A stretch of DNA of 64,000 nucleotides from the NCBI GenBank assembly GCA_963779095.1, contig CAVZWU010000001.1:62001-126000 (forward strand), written 5' to 3'. Below, piece by piece: positions 26,346 to 34,913 of the stretch; position 1 is the first letter of the stretch, and every line of letters begins with the position of its first letter. The DNA is from Roseiarcus sp963779095. GTDB lineage: Bacteria > Pseudomonadota > Alphaproteobacteria > Rhizobiales > Beijerinckiaceae. The translations under genes were made by a program, and so were the position numbers. The notes under the pieces were generated by a model. It made no database searches, had not been told where the DNA came from, and saw nothing but the letters and a program-made list of their open reading frames with translations.

Positions 26346-28145
26346 TTGACCCCCTCCGATTATTTCCTCGACGTCCAAATCTCGGCGCTCGGCCGGCCGT
26401 GGCGGCCGAGGCTTGACGCAACGGGGGAATTGCGCGCGCTTGCGATAGCGCAAATCGGCGGGCAGGACGAACTGATCGCCCGCGTGCTCGCCGGGCGCGG
26501 CGTTATGCCGGAGGCGGTCGAGCGCCATCTGGCGCCGAGCTTCCGCGATCTGATGCCGGATCCCTTTTGCCTGCGCGACATGGAGGCCGCGACGCGAACG
26601 CCTCAAGCGCGCGGTCATGGCCCATGAACGCGTAGCGATTTTCGGCGACTACGACGTTGACGGCGCGTGCAGCGCGGCGCTTTTGAGCGAGTATCTGAAC
26701 GCCTGCGGATTGGAGACGATCGTCCATATCCCCGACCGCGTGACCGAGGGCTATGGCCCCAACGTCGAGGCGATCCGCGGTTTCGCCGCCCAAGGCGCGA
26801 CGCTCGTGGTGACGGTCGACTGCGGCGCGGTCAGCCGCGAGCCGTTCGAGGTCGCAAGCCGGCTTGGCCTCGACGTGATCGTGTTCGATCATCATCAGGC
26901 CCCGGAAGCGCTGCCGAAGACAGCGGCGCTGGTCGATCCCAATCGCGAGGACGATCTTTCGGGCTTGGGCTACCTCTGTGCGGCGGGCGTCGTCTTCATG
27001 GCGCTCGTTGCGCTCAATCGGGCTTTGCGCGAGGCGGGCTTCTGGAACGGCGGCAAAGGCCCGGATCTTATCGCGGCGCTCGATCTCGTTGCGCTCGCGA
27101 CCGTCGCCGACGTCGTGCCGCTGGTCGGGCTCAACCGCGCCTTTGTCGTCAAGGGCCTCGCGATCATGCGCGAGCGCCGCCGGCCTGGGCTTGCGGCGCT
27201 GTTCGACGTCGCCGGCGCCGACGGGCCGCCGCGGCCCTACCACTTGGGCTTTATCGATCGGCCCGCGCATCAACGCCGGCGGACGCATCGGCGACGCGGC
27301 TCTGGGCGTGCGGCTCCTGACCGCAGCCGACGACCTCGAGGCGCGCGCGATCGCTGCCGAGCTCGACCGGCTGAACCGCGATCCGTCAACAGATCGAGAT
27401 CGAGGCGCTGGCGGAGGCGGAGGCCGAAGCGCTGCTCGCGCTCGGCCTCGAGGAGCGGGGCGCTGCGGTGGTGGTGGCCGGGGCGACGTGGCCGCCGGGC
27501 GTCGTCGGCCTGCTTGCCGCGCGGCTCAAGGAGCGGTTCGAGCGCCCGGCCTTCGCGCTGACGCTGGCGGGCGGGCATGCGACCGGCTCCGGCCGGTCGA
27601 TCGCAGGCGTCGATCTCGGCAGGGCGGTGCGCGCGGCGATCGAAGCGGGAATCGCGATCAAGGGCGGCGGCCATGCGATGGCGGCGGGCGTGACGCTCAT
27701 GAGCGAGCGGCTCGGCGACTGGCGCGCCTTCCTTGAAGAGCGGCTCGGCGAGGCGGTGACGAAGGCGCGCGCCGAAGCGGGCCTCACGATCGACGCGGCG
27801 CTGACCGCCAACGCGGCGACGCCCGAGCTCGTCCATCGCCTCGAAGCGGCGGGCCCCTATGGCGCGGGCGCTCCGGAGCCGATGTTCGCCCTGCCGCGCC
27901 ATCGGCTCGGCGAGGTCATGCCGGTCGGCGCCGAGGGGCGCCACCTGCGCCTGCGCGCGGTCGCGGGCGACGGCCGGGCGGTCGACGGCAATCGCGTTCC
28001 GCGCCTCCGGCAAGAAGCTCGGCGAGGCGCTCATCCGCCTCAAGGGGCGCCGGTTCATCTCGCCGGAACCCTCTCCGTCAACCGGTTCGGCGGCCGGGAG
28101 CGCGCTCAGATCCGGGTGGTCGACGTCGCGGAGGCGGCGCGGTGA
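26346..28145 (+). CDS. recJ: single-stranded-DNA exonuclease RecJ, frameshifted
   Basis: Pieces in three frames cover a full RecJ of about 600 residues. The N-terminus starts at TTG 26346 (YFLDVQISALGRPWRPRLD). The DHH phosphoesterase motifs are AIFGDYDVDGACSAAL, VTVDCGAVS and VIVFDHHQAP, with DHHA1 motif ATWPPGVVGLLAARL and KGGGHAMAAGVTL. The C-terminal OB-like domain ends RAQIRVVDVAEAAR. Frame changes fall near 26595, 27262, 27388, 27990 and 28050. RecJ degrades 5' single strands in recombination and mismatch repair. All catalytic motifs are present, so the breaks look like sequence errors. Confidence 0.85.
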
Positions 28146-28152
28146 CATTGGG

Positions 28153-28333
28153 GCAACCTGCGGGCGAGCTGCCTCGCAAATAAACGCTCATAAGCGCGCT
28201 TAAACGTTAGTAAACGTTAGTAAATTGACTCCAATTTACTAGCGTTTATTTTTCCAAATCGGGACTTTTCAACGGGTTACGAGCGATTGGAATAAAAAAA
28301 TTCTCTTCCCTTGGGGCCTCGCCTCTGGGTTGC
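28153..28333 (-). repeat. structured repeat D, copy 2 (inverted)
   Basis: Read on the minus strand it repeats the order of copy 1: GCAACCCAGAGGCGAGG, a T7 run, CCAATCGCTCGTAACCC, GAAAAGTCCCGATTTGG and a TAAACGCTAG unit. The direct and inverted units pair closely around a short ACTCC loop. The left edge GCAACCTGCGGGCGAGC is itself an inverted copy of the right edge, so this copy has inverted ends. It lies directly after recJ. Confidence 0.7.
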
Positions 28334-28460
28334 GCGCGCGCTCGAGCGGGGGAAGATCGAGGAGGTCATCCGAAGAAAGATAGCATAGTTTCTGAATTTG
28401 AGTAAGGAGATTGTTCCGGCGTGGAGACGGCCGCCGCCGCCGGGGGAGGCGAGATCCGAT

Positions 28461-29075
28461 TCAATCCTTGGGCAGATCCACCGCTCCGCCGATCCGCTGC
28501 GCGATGAGCTGGGCGAGCCGCGCCGTGACGGGCTCGGGAATGTCGACGCCGGTCAAAAGCCAGGTCAGACCCGAAAGTTGCATGTGGACGCGATAGCGCC
28601 CGTCGGGACTGTCGAGGCCGACGACGAAGCTCCGCGGCCCATCGAAATAGGAGTGGGTCAGCACCTGCAAGGGGCGGGCGTTGAACGCCTCGCCCAGCGA
28701 AGGCATGCCCCGGACCGCGCCGGCGTCCTTTTCGCCCGCGTTCAGGACGCCCACGCGCTTCTGGTTCAGGAGCGCCGCGATGGTCTCGGGCGTCAGAAAG
28801 GCGCGCAGCAGCATCTCCGCCGCGGAGCCGTTGAGAACGACCCCCGCCCGAACCACCGGCAGCTTCTTAAGTTGCGGATTCTCGTCGAGAAAGGCGCGCG
28901 CGATCTGGCCGCTCAGGGAGCGGATCAGCGCCTGCAGGTCGACCCGCTCCATCAAAGCCTGCGCGTCGCCGCGCCGGGCCGCCGAGGCGAGCTCAGCCGC
29001 GCCGGAGAGCGCAAAGCCCCAGTAGGCCGCGAGCAGGATGACAAGCGCGACCACGCCGCGAATGAGGAGCCGCAT
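28461..29075 (-). CDS. DUF2939 family membrane-anchored protein
   Basis: From ATG 29075 the 204-residue protein has an N-terminal signal-anchor helix (LLIRGVVALVILLAAYWGFA). The DUF2939 body follows (ALMERVDLQALIRSLSGQI, THSYFDGPRSFVVGLDSP, LSGLTWLLTGVDIP). Its function is unknown; it is probably periplasmic and tethered to the inner membrane. The first 60 bases of the gene are duplicated at 31142-31206, on the far side of the AT-rich segment. Confidence 0.8.
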   Translation of the reverse strand: MRLLIRGVVALVILLAAYWGFALSGAAELASAARRGDAQALMERVDLQALIRSLSGQIARAFLDENPQLKKLPVVRAGVVLNGSAAEMLLRAFLTPETIAALLNQKRVGVLNAGEKDAGAVRGMPSLGEAFNARPLQVLTHSYFDGPRSFVVGLDSPDGRYRVHMQLSGLTWLLTGVDIPEPVTARLAQLIAQRIGGAVDLPKD

Positions 29076-29372
29076 ACGGTCGCACCCTATCAAGTACGGT
29101 CGACCCCGTCAGCTTCTCTGACATAGCTGTCATCCTGTAGCGGGTAGCGGAGCGGCAACGGCAATCAATTGTAACAATGCGCACTACAAAAAACCGTCTA
29201 AACGCACTACTGCGCGATTAAATTAATCATCCCCAAATATAAATTTACGAATCCATTTTGGAACCAGATCTAATATCTCTTTTCTATTTGCCCAAACAAA
29301 TGGCTAAACCAACTGGATACAAATTCCCAATAGAATACCAATAAACAACTGCAATACGATTGCTGAGATAAC
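29076..29372. other. start of AT-rich accessory segment, no gene called
   Basis: Base composition changes sharply near 29150 from GC-rich to clearly AT-rich. Short frames on the minus strand overlap the next call and are not convincing. Nothing else was recognised. Confidence 0.4.
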
Positions 29373-29630
29373 TTATGGCGCAATGTTAGGAAAGACAATG
29401 ACAATTCCGGACAAAACCAAACATAAGATAGCGGCGAGGCCTCGCAACCAACTAGCTGGCCAAATCCGATTGCTCGTGTAAGATCCAACTAGCCCAATCA
29501 ACAAGCCAATTATCAAAATGATTGAAAAATTTATCGCACGGTTGCCGTCGCATATGTACCCATTAAACCTAAGTATCCAGCAAGTGGCCGTTCCACCAGG
29601 GTGAAGCCATCGAAGGAGAACTTCCAACAT
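29373..29630 (-). CDS. small membrane protein, unknown, AT-rich segment
   Basis: An 85-residue frame with two likely membrane helices (INFSIILIIGLLIGLVGSYT and GLAAILCLVLSGIVIVF). Base use is unlike the flanking chromosome, suggesting recent acquisition. I do not recognise it. The next gene upstream ends 63 bases before its start, so the two may form an operon. A start downstream of the first ATG is possible. Confidence 0.4.
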   Translation of the reverse strand: MLEVLLRWLHPGGTATCWILRFNGYICDGNRAINFSIILIIGLLIGLVGSYTSNRIWPASWLRGLAAILCLVLSGIVIVFPNIAP

Positions 29631-30511
29631 ATCTTGCCTTACTGCACTATTCGTACTTGTTTACTCGCCTTCTCAGAGGTTTTCGCATCTTTTCTATCGA
29701 TCTTTGGGATTTGACCCAAGAAATTCTCCGGGGGGCTGAGGGTACCGGCCGTTACTGGCAGCATATATCCACATGCTTGTGGTGATTGTGACTTTACCAT
29801 CGGCGTCTATGCGGCATTGGGAAGCAGCCAAAACGGCCGTTGCTTCCTTATCGGCCGGAGCCGCCGCAACGTTGAGCTTGTATTTGCGGGCATCTCCATT
29901 CCCTTTGAGATATTGTGGTTTCCCCGATAGCGGGCTTTCCCGCAAAGAATCGTTTACAAGCGTGTTACACGACAGCGCGACCGAGGAACCGCCGGTATTC
30001 GTAATCCTTAACACCACCTCTTGCGGGCTGCTGCGGGTAGACGTAATTTCTATCCTCACGCCCGACCCAGATTTTGTATTGTCGGATACCACCGTAGTAC
30101 TTGTATCCTGATCACTCGGGGGACTATTCTCTTTAATTTTCGGCTTGTCTTGGACTAAATCGGGTGCGGCAGCTTCTATCCATCCACCCTCCGGTCCCCA
30201 AGCTGGAGCAGCCTTTTCGCGGTAGTTCGGGGCTTGCAATCCAGAATATATGCTACCAGCAATGGGTTCAGTTGCTGGCGTAGTGTCGGATGGCCCATCG
30301 TTGCAACTTACGACACAGCCATTTGAAACTGCGTTCTGATCACTATCCGAGCTATTGTACTTTAAACCGCCCGGTGACCAGAATAAAGGAAGTTCATTCT
30401 TGCGCACGTTAGTTAGATGTAGCGCCCCAAAGAAGCAAGTGTGCTTGGATCCGTTCTCAAGCTTGTCGTAAACTTGTGATCTCCAACTTACAGCACTGCC
30501 AAGTTTGTCCT

Positions 30512-30612
30512 CTAGTGGATAGAATCAAACGCTTCGAACCCCTTGCAAGCCGGAGAACTCCTTGAAATTGCGGAAGGCGCCCCGAACTTTTACGTTTGAT
30601 TTTGACCACTAG
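30512..30612 (-). mobile_element. MITE group A, copy A2
   Basis: A 101-bp CTAG-to-CTAG element in reverse orientation, almost identical to A1. Its right-hand CTAG (30609-30612) is also the left end of A3, so the two form a head-to-tail tandem. It is inserted in the unknown gene at 29694-31067. Confidence 0.85.
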
Positions 30613-30709
30613 TGGATAGAATCAAACGCTTCGAACCCCTTGCAAGCCGGAGAACTCCTTGAAATTGCGGAAGGCGCCCCGAACTCTTACGTTTGATTTT
30701 GACCACTAG
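30609..30709 (-). mobile_element. MITE group A, copy A3
   Basis: A 101-bp reverse copy sharing its CTAG with A2. The two differ at only one base near the end (CTTTTAC against CTCTTAC). This fits insertion of one copy into the terminal CTAG of the other. A3 lies 13 bp from B1. Confidence 0.85.
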
Positions 30710-30722
30710 GTCAGGCGAGGCT

Positions 30723-30823
30723 CTAGTGGATCAAATCAATCCGATAAGTCCGGCCCAATCCGAGTGATTTCAACGGTATGGCGGCACCGGCTCGGGTTCC
30801 AAACGTCGGATTCTATCCACTAG
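30723..30823 (+). mobile_element. MITE group B, copy B1
   Basis: A 101-bp element from CTAG to CTAG with a core unrelated to group A. Its ends GTGGATCAAATC and (inverted) GTGGATAGAATC match the group A ends closely. The internal blocks AGTCCGGCCCAATCCGAG and ACGGTATGGCGGCACCGG are also present in B2 at 56680. It supplies the premature stop of the upstream fragment of the interrupted gene. Confidence 0.85.
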
Positions 30824-31141
30824 CTGTGCCTTCTGTGCACGGCCCTTTTGGGGCGCAAAAATCTACTGGTTTGCATTTGTCTACATCCTCAGCAATTGCA
30901 ACTGTTTGCCCCGCGACAAAGATCATCAAGCTGAATATATGCTGCCGGATATACACCACTCTTCCTCCCAGCTGCGAAGGGACTAAGATGGCGTTGCCCG
31001 TCTTAGTGAGAGCTCCCTTTTGCGAACTCAAATCGATACCAAAAAATTCCTGCGCAATAAATACCACAGCCGCGGGTGGACGCCCTAACGATTTGCAAGA
31101 TCAACCGACCGACGCCAGTTGCGCTACGCCAAGGAGCGCCC

Positions 31142-31206
31142 AGCCCCAGCCAGTAGGCCGCGAGCAGGATGACGAGCGCGACCATGCCGCGAATGAGGAG
31201 CCGCAT
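31142..31206 (-). pseudogene. duplicated 5' fragment of the DUF2939 gene
   Basis: These 65 bases repeat the first 61 bases of the DUF2939 gene with two substitutions and a three-base insertion. They encode MRLLIRGMVALVILLAAYWL and then diverge. The two copies lie in the same orientation on either side of the AT-rich segment. The fragment has no downstream DUF2939 body, so it is a remnant or a recombination scar. Confidence 0.75.
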
Positions 31207-31355
31207 CAGGCTCCCTACCAAGGGCCGGGCGCCTCGTCACGCTTTCCCCGCTTTGGAGCATGGTGAAGGGACAGATCCTCGCGCCACAGCTTCCGCCGCT
31301 GGACTGCCGCTTGCATGGGACGAAGCGCCGGCGCGACCCGGTTTTATGGACCTGG

Positions 31356-31847
31356 ATGGCGAAGATGAATCGAGCTGAGCTGACCGAAAAGATCCTCGAC
31401 ATCAAGCGCGAGAAGGGCTGGACGTGGAAGCACGTCACCGACGAGATCGGTGGAATGTCGCCGATTCTGGTCGTGGGCGCGCTGCTCGGGCAGATGAAAC
31501 TGCCGAAGCCTCTCGCCGAGACCGCGGGCAAGCTCTTCGGGCTATCCGAGAGCGAAAAGCGGATGCTGAACGAGGTCCCGACGCGCGGCGCGCCTATGCC
31601 GCCAACCGACCCGCTCATCTACCGGTTCTATGAACTCATCATGGTCAACGGTCCGGCGCTGAAGGCTTTGATCGAGGAGGAGTTCGGCGACGGCATCATG
31701 TCGGCGATCGACTTCGACCTCGACCTCGGCCGCCTCGCGAACGCGAAAGGCGACCGGGTCCGGCTCACCATGTCCGGCAAGTTTTTGCCTTACAAATATT
31801 ACGGCGCCGAGCAGGGCGTGCCGGAATACGGGTTCAAGGAGGAGTGA
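31356..31847 (+). CDS. cynS: cyanate hydratase (cyanase)
   Basis: About 163 residues from ATG 31356 (ATG 31365, MNRAELTEK, equally good). It has an N-terminal helical domain (KREKGWTWKHVTDEIGGMS) and the highly conserved catalytic domain PTDPLIYRFYELIMVNGP and EEFGDGIMSAIDFDLDL. The active-site Arg and Glu lie in YRFYE and the Ser in IMSAID. The protein ends GKFLPYKYYG plus a short tail. It converts cyanate and bicarbonate to ammonia and CO2, for detoxification or as a nitrogen source. No cyanate transporter or carbonic anhydrase is adjacent. It is normal GC, between two AT-rich stretches. Confidence 0.95.
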   Translation: MAKMNRAELTEKILDIKREKGWTWKHVTDEIGGMSPILVVGALLGQMKLPKPLAETAGKLFGLSESEKRMLNEVPTRGAPMPPTDPLIYRFYELIMVNGPALKALIEEEFGDGIMSAIDFDLDLGRLANAKGDRVRLTMSGKFLPYKYYGAEQGVPEYGFKEE

Positions 31848-31869
31848 GCGGCCCGCCAAGTTCTATTAA

Positions 31870-32973
31870 CTACGGCGCCTTGTAACACTTGGCTACGGCC
31901 GCATACAAATCAGTTTCATTCATATGATCGACATTGAGCGTGCCAAGCGTAGGCGCGTCCCAGTGCGTGAAATCCTTGCCTGTGTAGGTTACCGTGACGG
32001 GACCCGGGGCGGCATGGGTCCAGGCCCCGAACGAACCCTCGCTGGTCCCCTGCATCCAAGACTTGTCGGCAAAGGAAAACATGCAGCATCCGATCAACTT
32101 TGTCGGATTTTGTTTGTTGTAATTGATGCATCCGCTGAGCTGGCCCATTAAGATGTTGACGTGATCGGGCTTGGTGCGGTCTTGACCAATTTCTGTAAAC
32201 CAGATCGGCAGCTTGTACTGATTGTAAGTGCGGTCGACCCAGCCTTCGCCAGAACCATCGTTTTGAAACAGATAGGCGGCGGAGTTGTAGGTTTGTGGGG
32301 CAAGAAATAGCCGGGAGTTCAATGCACTAAGTTGAGGAATGAGTTGATCCCATGCGTACCAACAAGGAGGGCGGTTGTTCTGCATGGCAAAACTGACGGG
32401 GTGCCCAATTGGTAGTTTGCGATGGTCAGGAAATTGCTGTTGCTCGATCGAGGCCCACGTATTTGTAAAAGCAACGCAATTAGCTACGCTGATACCATTG
32501 CCAGGCAGATCGAATTCGTTCCCGAATACAATCCCCTGTATAGCGGGATGGTAATCGCCGCCTTGTGAAAAAGATTGTATGAGCGCCGGGATCTGCTTGT
32601 TCATGTCTGGCAAACCGCCGCCGGGTTGAAGGAAATAGTTAGAAACACTGACCAGCACGCCTATTTTATCCATATGGCAGCCGTCGAGAAACAATTGATG
32701 GCTGTTGCGAGGGTCCCAGTCATAAAGCCTGATAACCTCGATACCCATGTTGTACATCTTGATATTGTCCCATCGGCACGGCGGTGGCGCCGGGAAACCT
32801 TCGTTTTGGCACCAAGATTGGACAGAATTTGAATAGTCTCTACGAAATAGAGCCCCAATATAATCGGCAGTATTGTCGCTGCCAAAAAATACCTGCGTGC
32901 TGTTTGCTATAGAAGGATTGTAGGGAGCAGGAAAAGCGTCATTTCCGTAGCATATACCTTTTACGCGCCCCAT
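31870..32973 (-). CDS. (beta/alpha)8 glycoside hydrolase-like protein, AT-rich orphan
   Basis: A 367-residue protein without a signal peptide. Early on it has IEVIRLYDWDPRNSHQLFL, the pattern at the second strand of GH17/GH72-like glucan enzymes. The acid/base candidate is Glu153 in GIVFGNEFDLPG and the nucleophile candidate is Glu261 in LPIWFTEIGQD, at clan GH-A positions. Base composition is distinctly lower in GC than neighbours, suggesting acquisition, perhaps from a distant donor. Substrate could be a beta-1,3-glucan (inference from fold resemblance only). MITE A4 lies about 105 bp upstream of its start. Confidence 0.6.
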   Translation of the reverse strand: MGRVKGICYGNDAFPAPYNPSIANSTQVFFGSDNTADYIGALFRRDYSNSVQSWCQNEGFPAPPPCRWDNIKMYNMGIEVIRLYDWDPRNSHQLFLDGCHMDKIGVLVSVSNYFLQPGGGLPDMNKQIPALIQSFSQGGDYHPAIQGIVFGNEFDLPGNGISVANCVAFTNTWASIEQQQFPDHRKLPIGHPVSFAMQNNRPPCWYAWDQLIPQLSALNSRLFLAPQTYNSAAYLFQNDGSGEGWVDRTYNQYKLPIWFTEIGQDRTKPDHVNILMGQLSGCINYNKQNPTKLIGCCMFSFADKSWMQGTSEGSFGAWTHAAPGPVTVTYTGKDFTHWDAPTLGTLNVDHMNETDLYAAVAKCYKAP

Positions 32974-33078
32974 AGCGACCTCTCCCGGAAGATTGTGTGC
33001 AAAACAGAAAGGACAAAGAACACTATGACAGAAGTCAAAATGTTCTCAGCACTGTATTTGAAGACGATTTTTAACCTG

Positions 33079-33180
33079 CTAGTGGTCAAAATCAAACGTA
33101 AGAGTCCGGGCGCCTTCCGCAATTTCAAGGAGTTCTCCGGCTTGCGGAAGGGGTTCGAAGCGTTTGATTCTATCCACTAG
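33079..33180 (+). mobile_element. MITE group A, copy A4 (102 bp)
   Basis: CTAG-to-CTAG element matching A1 except for one fewer G in the GGGGCG run and a two-base insertion in the loop (TTGCGGAAGG against TTGCAAGG). It lies in AT-rich intergenic DNA upstream of the glycosidase-like gene and interrupts no visible frame. Confidence 0.85.
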
Positions 33181-33597
33181 CTCACCGTTAACGCCATCAT
33201 AAGTTTCCAGTTTGCATCGGGCAACTAACAGAAAAGGGGAGGCAACCCGAGTAATTACAACCTATCTGGGTGTATATCGAAAATATATAAGGCCAAAAGC
33301 TGAATTCGTCACAATAAATTGATGGTGCTGAACGTCCGCTCGATCGGTGGTCCGCGCCTTTCTCATAGGGGTAAATCTCCTGGGACCCATCCCCTCAACC
33401 TGGCGCCCCGTTCAGCGCACAATCCTCAACAGGTCGTGTTCCGAGTAGGCCCACGCGCCTATTCTGCCCGGCCGCACAAGCGCCGCGATCGAGCGTCAAG
33501 GCCTTGCAATCGGAAATTGTGATTTCATGGCGGCTTGCGATACTGGGTGCGCGCGACATTGGCGAAAGAATTTAAGCGCGATAGGCAGAGCGGCGCC
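33181..33597. other. intergenic region leaving the AT-rich segment
   Basis: About 420 bases without a recognised gene. Composition returns to GC-rich near 33320. Frames here are short and lack family resemblance. The cdh promoter should lie near the end. Confidence 0.35.
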
Positions 33598-34401
33598 ATG
33601 ACGCGCGGCGCGAAGATGGCGCCAATTCTCGCGATGGCGGTCGTTTTCACAATGTCAGCGGCCTTCGCGGCCTGCGCCATGGAGCTCCATCGGATGGCTT
33701 TGTGGCAGGTCGTGCGCGCCTGCGTCGCCGACTACAAGCTGACCGGCGCGCCGTTTCCCTGCCTTGAGGTGAACATTTCCGATGGCGAGGCGCGCGGCAA
33801 TGTCGTCCTCCGGGCGCCGCTGCAGGATGAAACGATCCTGGTCCCAACGCGGAAGATCACCGGGGTCGAGGACCCGTTCCTGCAGTCGCCTGAGGCGCCG
33901 AATTATTTCGACGCCGCGTGGCGCGCGCGCACTTTCCTGAAGACTGCGGACGGACGCGCGCCCGAGCGCGACGACATCGCCCTTATCGTGAACTCCATAA
34001 TTGTCAGGGGCCAGGACCAGCTCCACATCCACATCGGCTGCCTCCTTCCCTACGCCCGCCGTTCGCTCGAGGCTGCCGCGCCGCAGATCCCGATCGGCGG
34101 CTGGGCGCGGATCGGCGCGATCGTTCCCCATACGATGTTCTGGGGATATCGCATCCGCGCAACGGACCTTGCGAACGCCGAGCCGTTTCGTCTCGTCGGC
34201 GAGGCTTTTGCCGGCAAGACCAGGAGCCGCGGCGATCTTACGATCATGGTCGCCGGAGTCCGCGTCGTAGGTGACGATCAATTCCTGATTCTCGCCTCCT
34301 ACGCTCATGCGCCGGGCGCGTGGTGGCCGGTCGGCTCCGACGACCTCCTTGGCCGGGCTTGCCTCGGCGCGCCGGCCGATACGGCGACGCCGAGGGGGTA
34401 A
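33598..34401 (+). CDS. cdh: CDP-diacylglycerol diphosphatase
   Basis: About 267 residues from ATG 33598, with an N-terminal signal or anchor (APILAMAVVFTMSAAFAACA; the AAC could be a lipobox). The body matches bacterial Cdh, a HIT-like fold. It has LWQVVRACVADYKLTGAPFPCLEV, the substrate-loop VLVPTRKITGVEDP, and the catalytic histidines in QLHIHIGCL. It hydrolyses CDP-diacylglycerol to CMP and phosphatidate at the membrane. The earlier in-frame start at 33535 would place a charged stretch before the signal and is less likely. Confidence 0.9.
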   Translation: MTRGAKMAPILAMAVVFTMSAAFAACAMELHRMALWQVVRACVADYKLTGAPFPCLEVNISDGEARGNVVLRAPLQDETILVPTRKITGVEDPFLQSPEAPNYFDAAWRARTFLKTADGRAPERDDIALIVNSIIVRGQDQLHIHIGCLLPYARRSLEAAAPQIPIGGWARIGAIVPHTMFWGYRIRATDLANAEPFRLVGEAFAGKTRSRGDLTIMVAGVRVVGDDQFLILASYAHAPGAWWPVGSDDLLGRACLGAPADTATPRG

Positions 34402-34567
34402 AGCGCGCGGCTCGGTTCGGCCTCGCCCGGCCTTGCCGCACTTGGAGTTATACTAAAGGCTTATATCCAATTGAGTTCTACATATTTGGCCGGTCCCGCT
34501 CCCCGATTTTCCGCGCGTTTGACTTGAATTTACGGTAAAAATTCCCGTTGTTCGCGGGAGGTTTTGA

Positions 34568-34813
34568 TTGCGCGGCGCCGCCAAGGAATTGCTCGAAGCG
34601 TCAAATCTCGACGGGGAGCAGTTGCAAATCGCGATACGGATTGCTCACAACAATCTCAAAGATAACAGAAGAAACTTTGATGAGTTCGTGAGTGAGGGAG
34701 CGCACCCCCGAATAATTCAATATTCGTATCTGCATCTATTATTCGCGCAAGTGATCGTTAAGGTGCTTAGCGAAGAGAACAAGCAACGTCAGCAACGAAA
34801 TACAAACTCCTAA
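34568..34813 (+). CDS. small protein of unknown function
   Basis: An 81-residue, mostly helical frame starting at TTG 34568, with a good Shine-Dalgarno (GGGAGG) seven bases before. Composition is lower in GC than the neighbours, as in the 29-33 kb segment. It contains LQIAIRIAHNNLKDNRRNF and YLHLLFAQVIVKVLSEEN. I do not recognise it. It has no membrane segment or signal peptide. It may be part of an acquired patch between cdh and the exonuclease gene. Confidence 0.45.
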   Translation: MRGAAKELLEASNLDGEQLQIAIRIAHNNLKDNRRNFDEFVSEGAHPRIIQYSYLHLLFAQVIVKVLSEENKQRQQRNTNS

Positions 34814-34913
34814 GCATAGAGTCGTCACGTACCCCAGTTTGGCAGCGAACTGCAACCGGCTGGGGCTGTTTTCGCCGATCGCCGGGGCAGCGCCGAGAGC
34901 CGAATAAGTCCAA

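Larger units (their letters stand above)
29694..31067 (-). pseudogene. unknown gene interrupted by three MITEs (B1, A3, A2)
   Basis: As given it appears as two fragments. The upstream one begins at GTG 31067 (FIAQEFFGIDLSSQKGALT) and ends inside element B1. The downstream one (QEVVLRITNTGGSSVALSC, VTITTSMWIYAASNGRY) stops at 29694. Deleting B1 and the tandem A3/A2, leaving one CTAG at each site, joins them in one frame. The junctions read GTARASPDLEDKLGSAVSW with no stop, so the frame was once a protein of about 360 residues. It has an internal hydrophobic segment (HIFSLMIFVAGQTVAIA) and cysteine pairs. Family not recognised; AT-rich composition suggests foreign origin. Confidence 0.7.
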
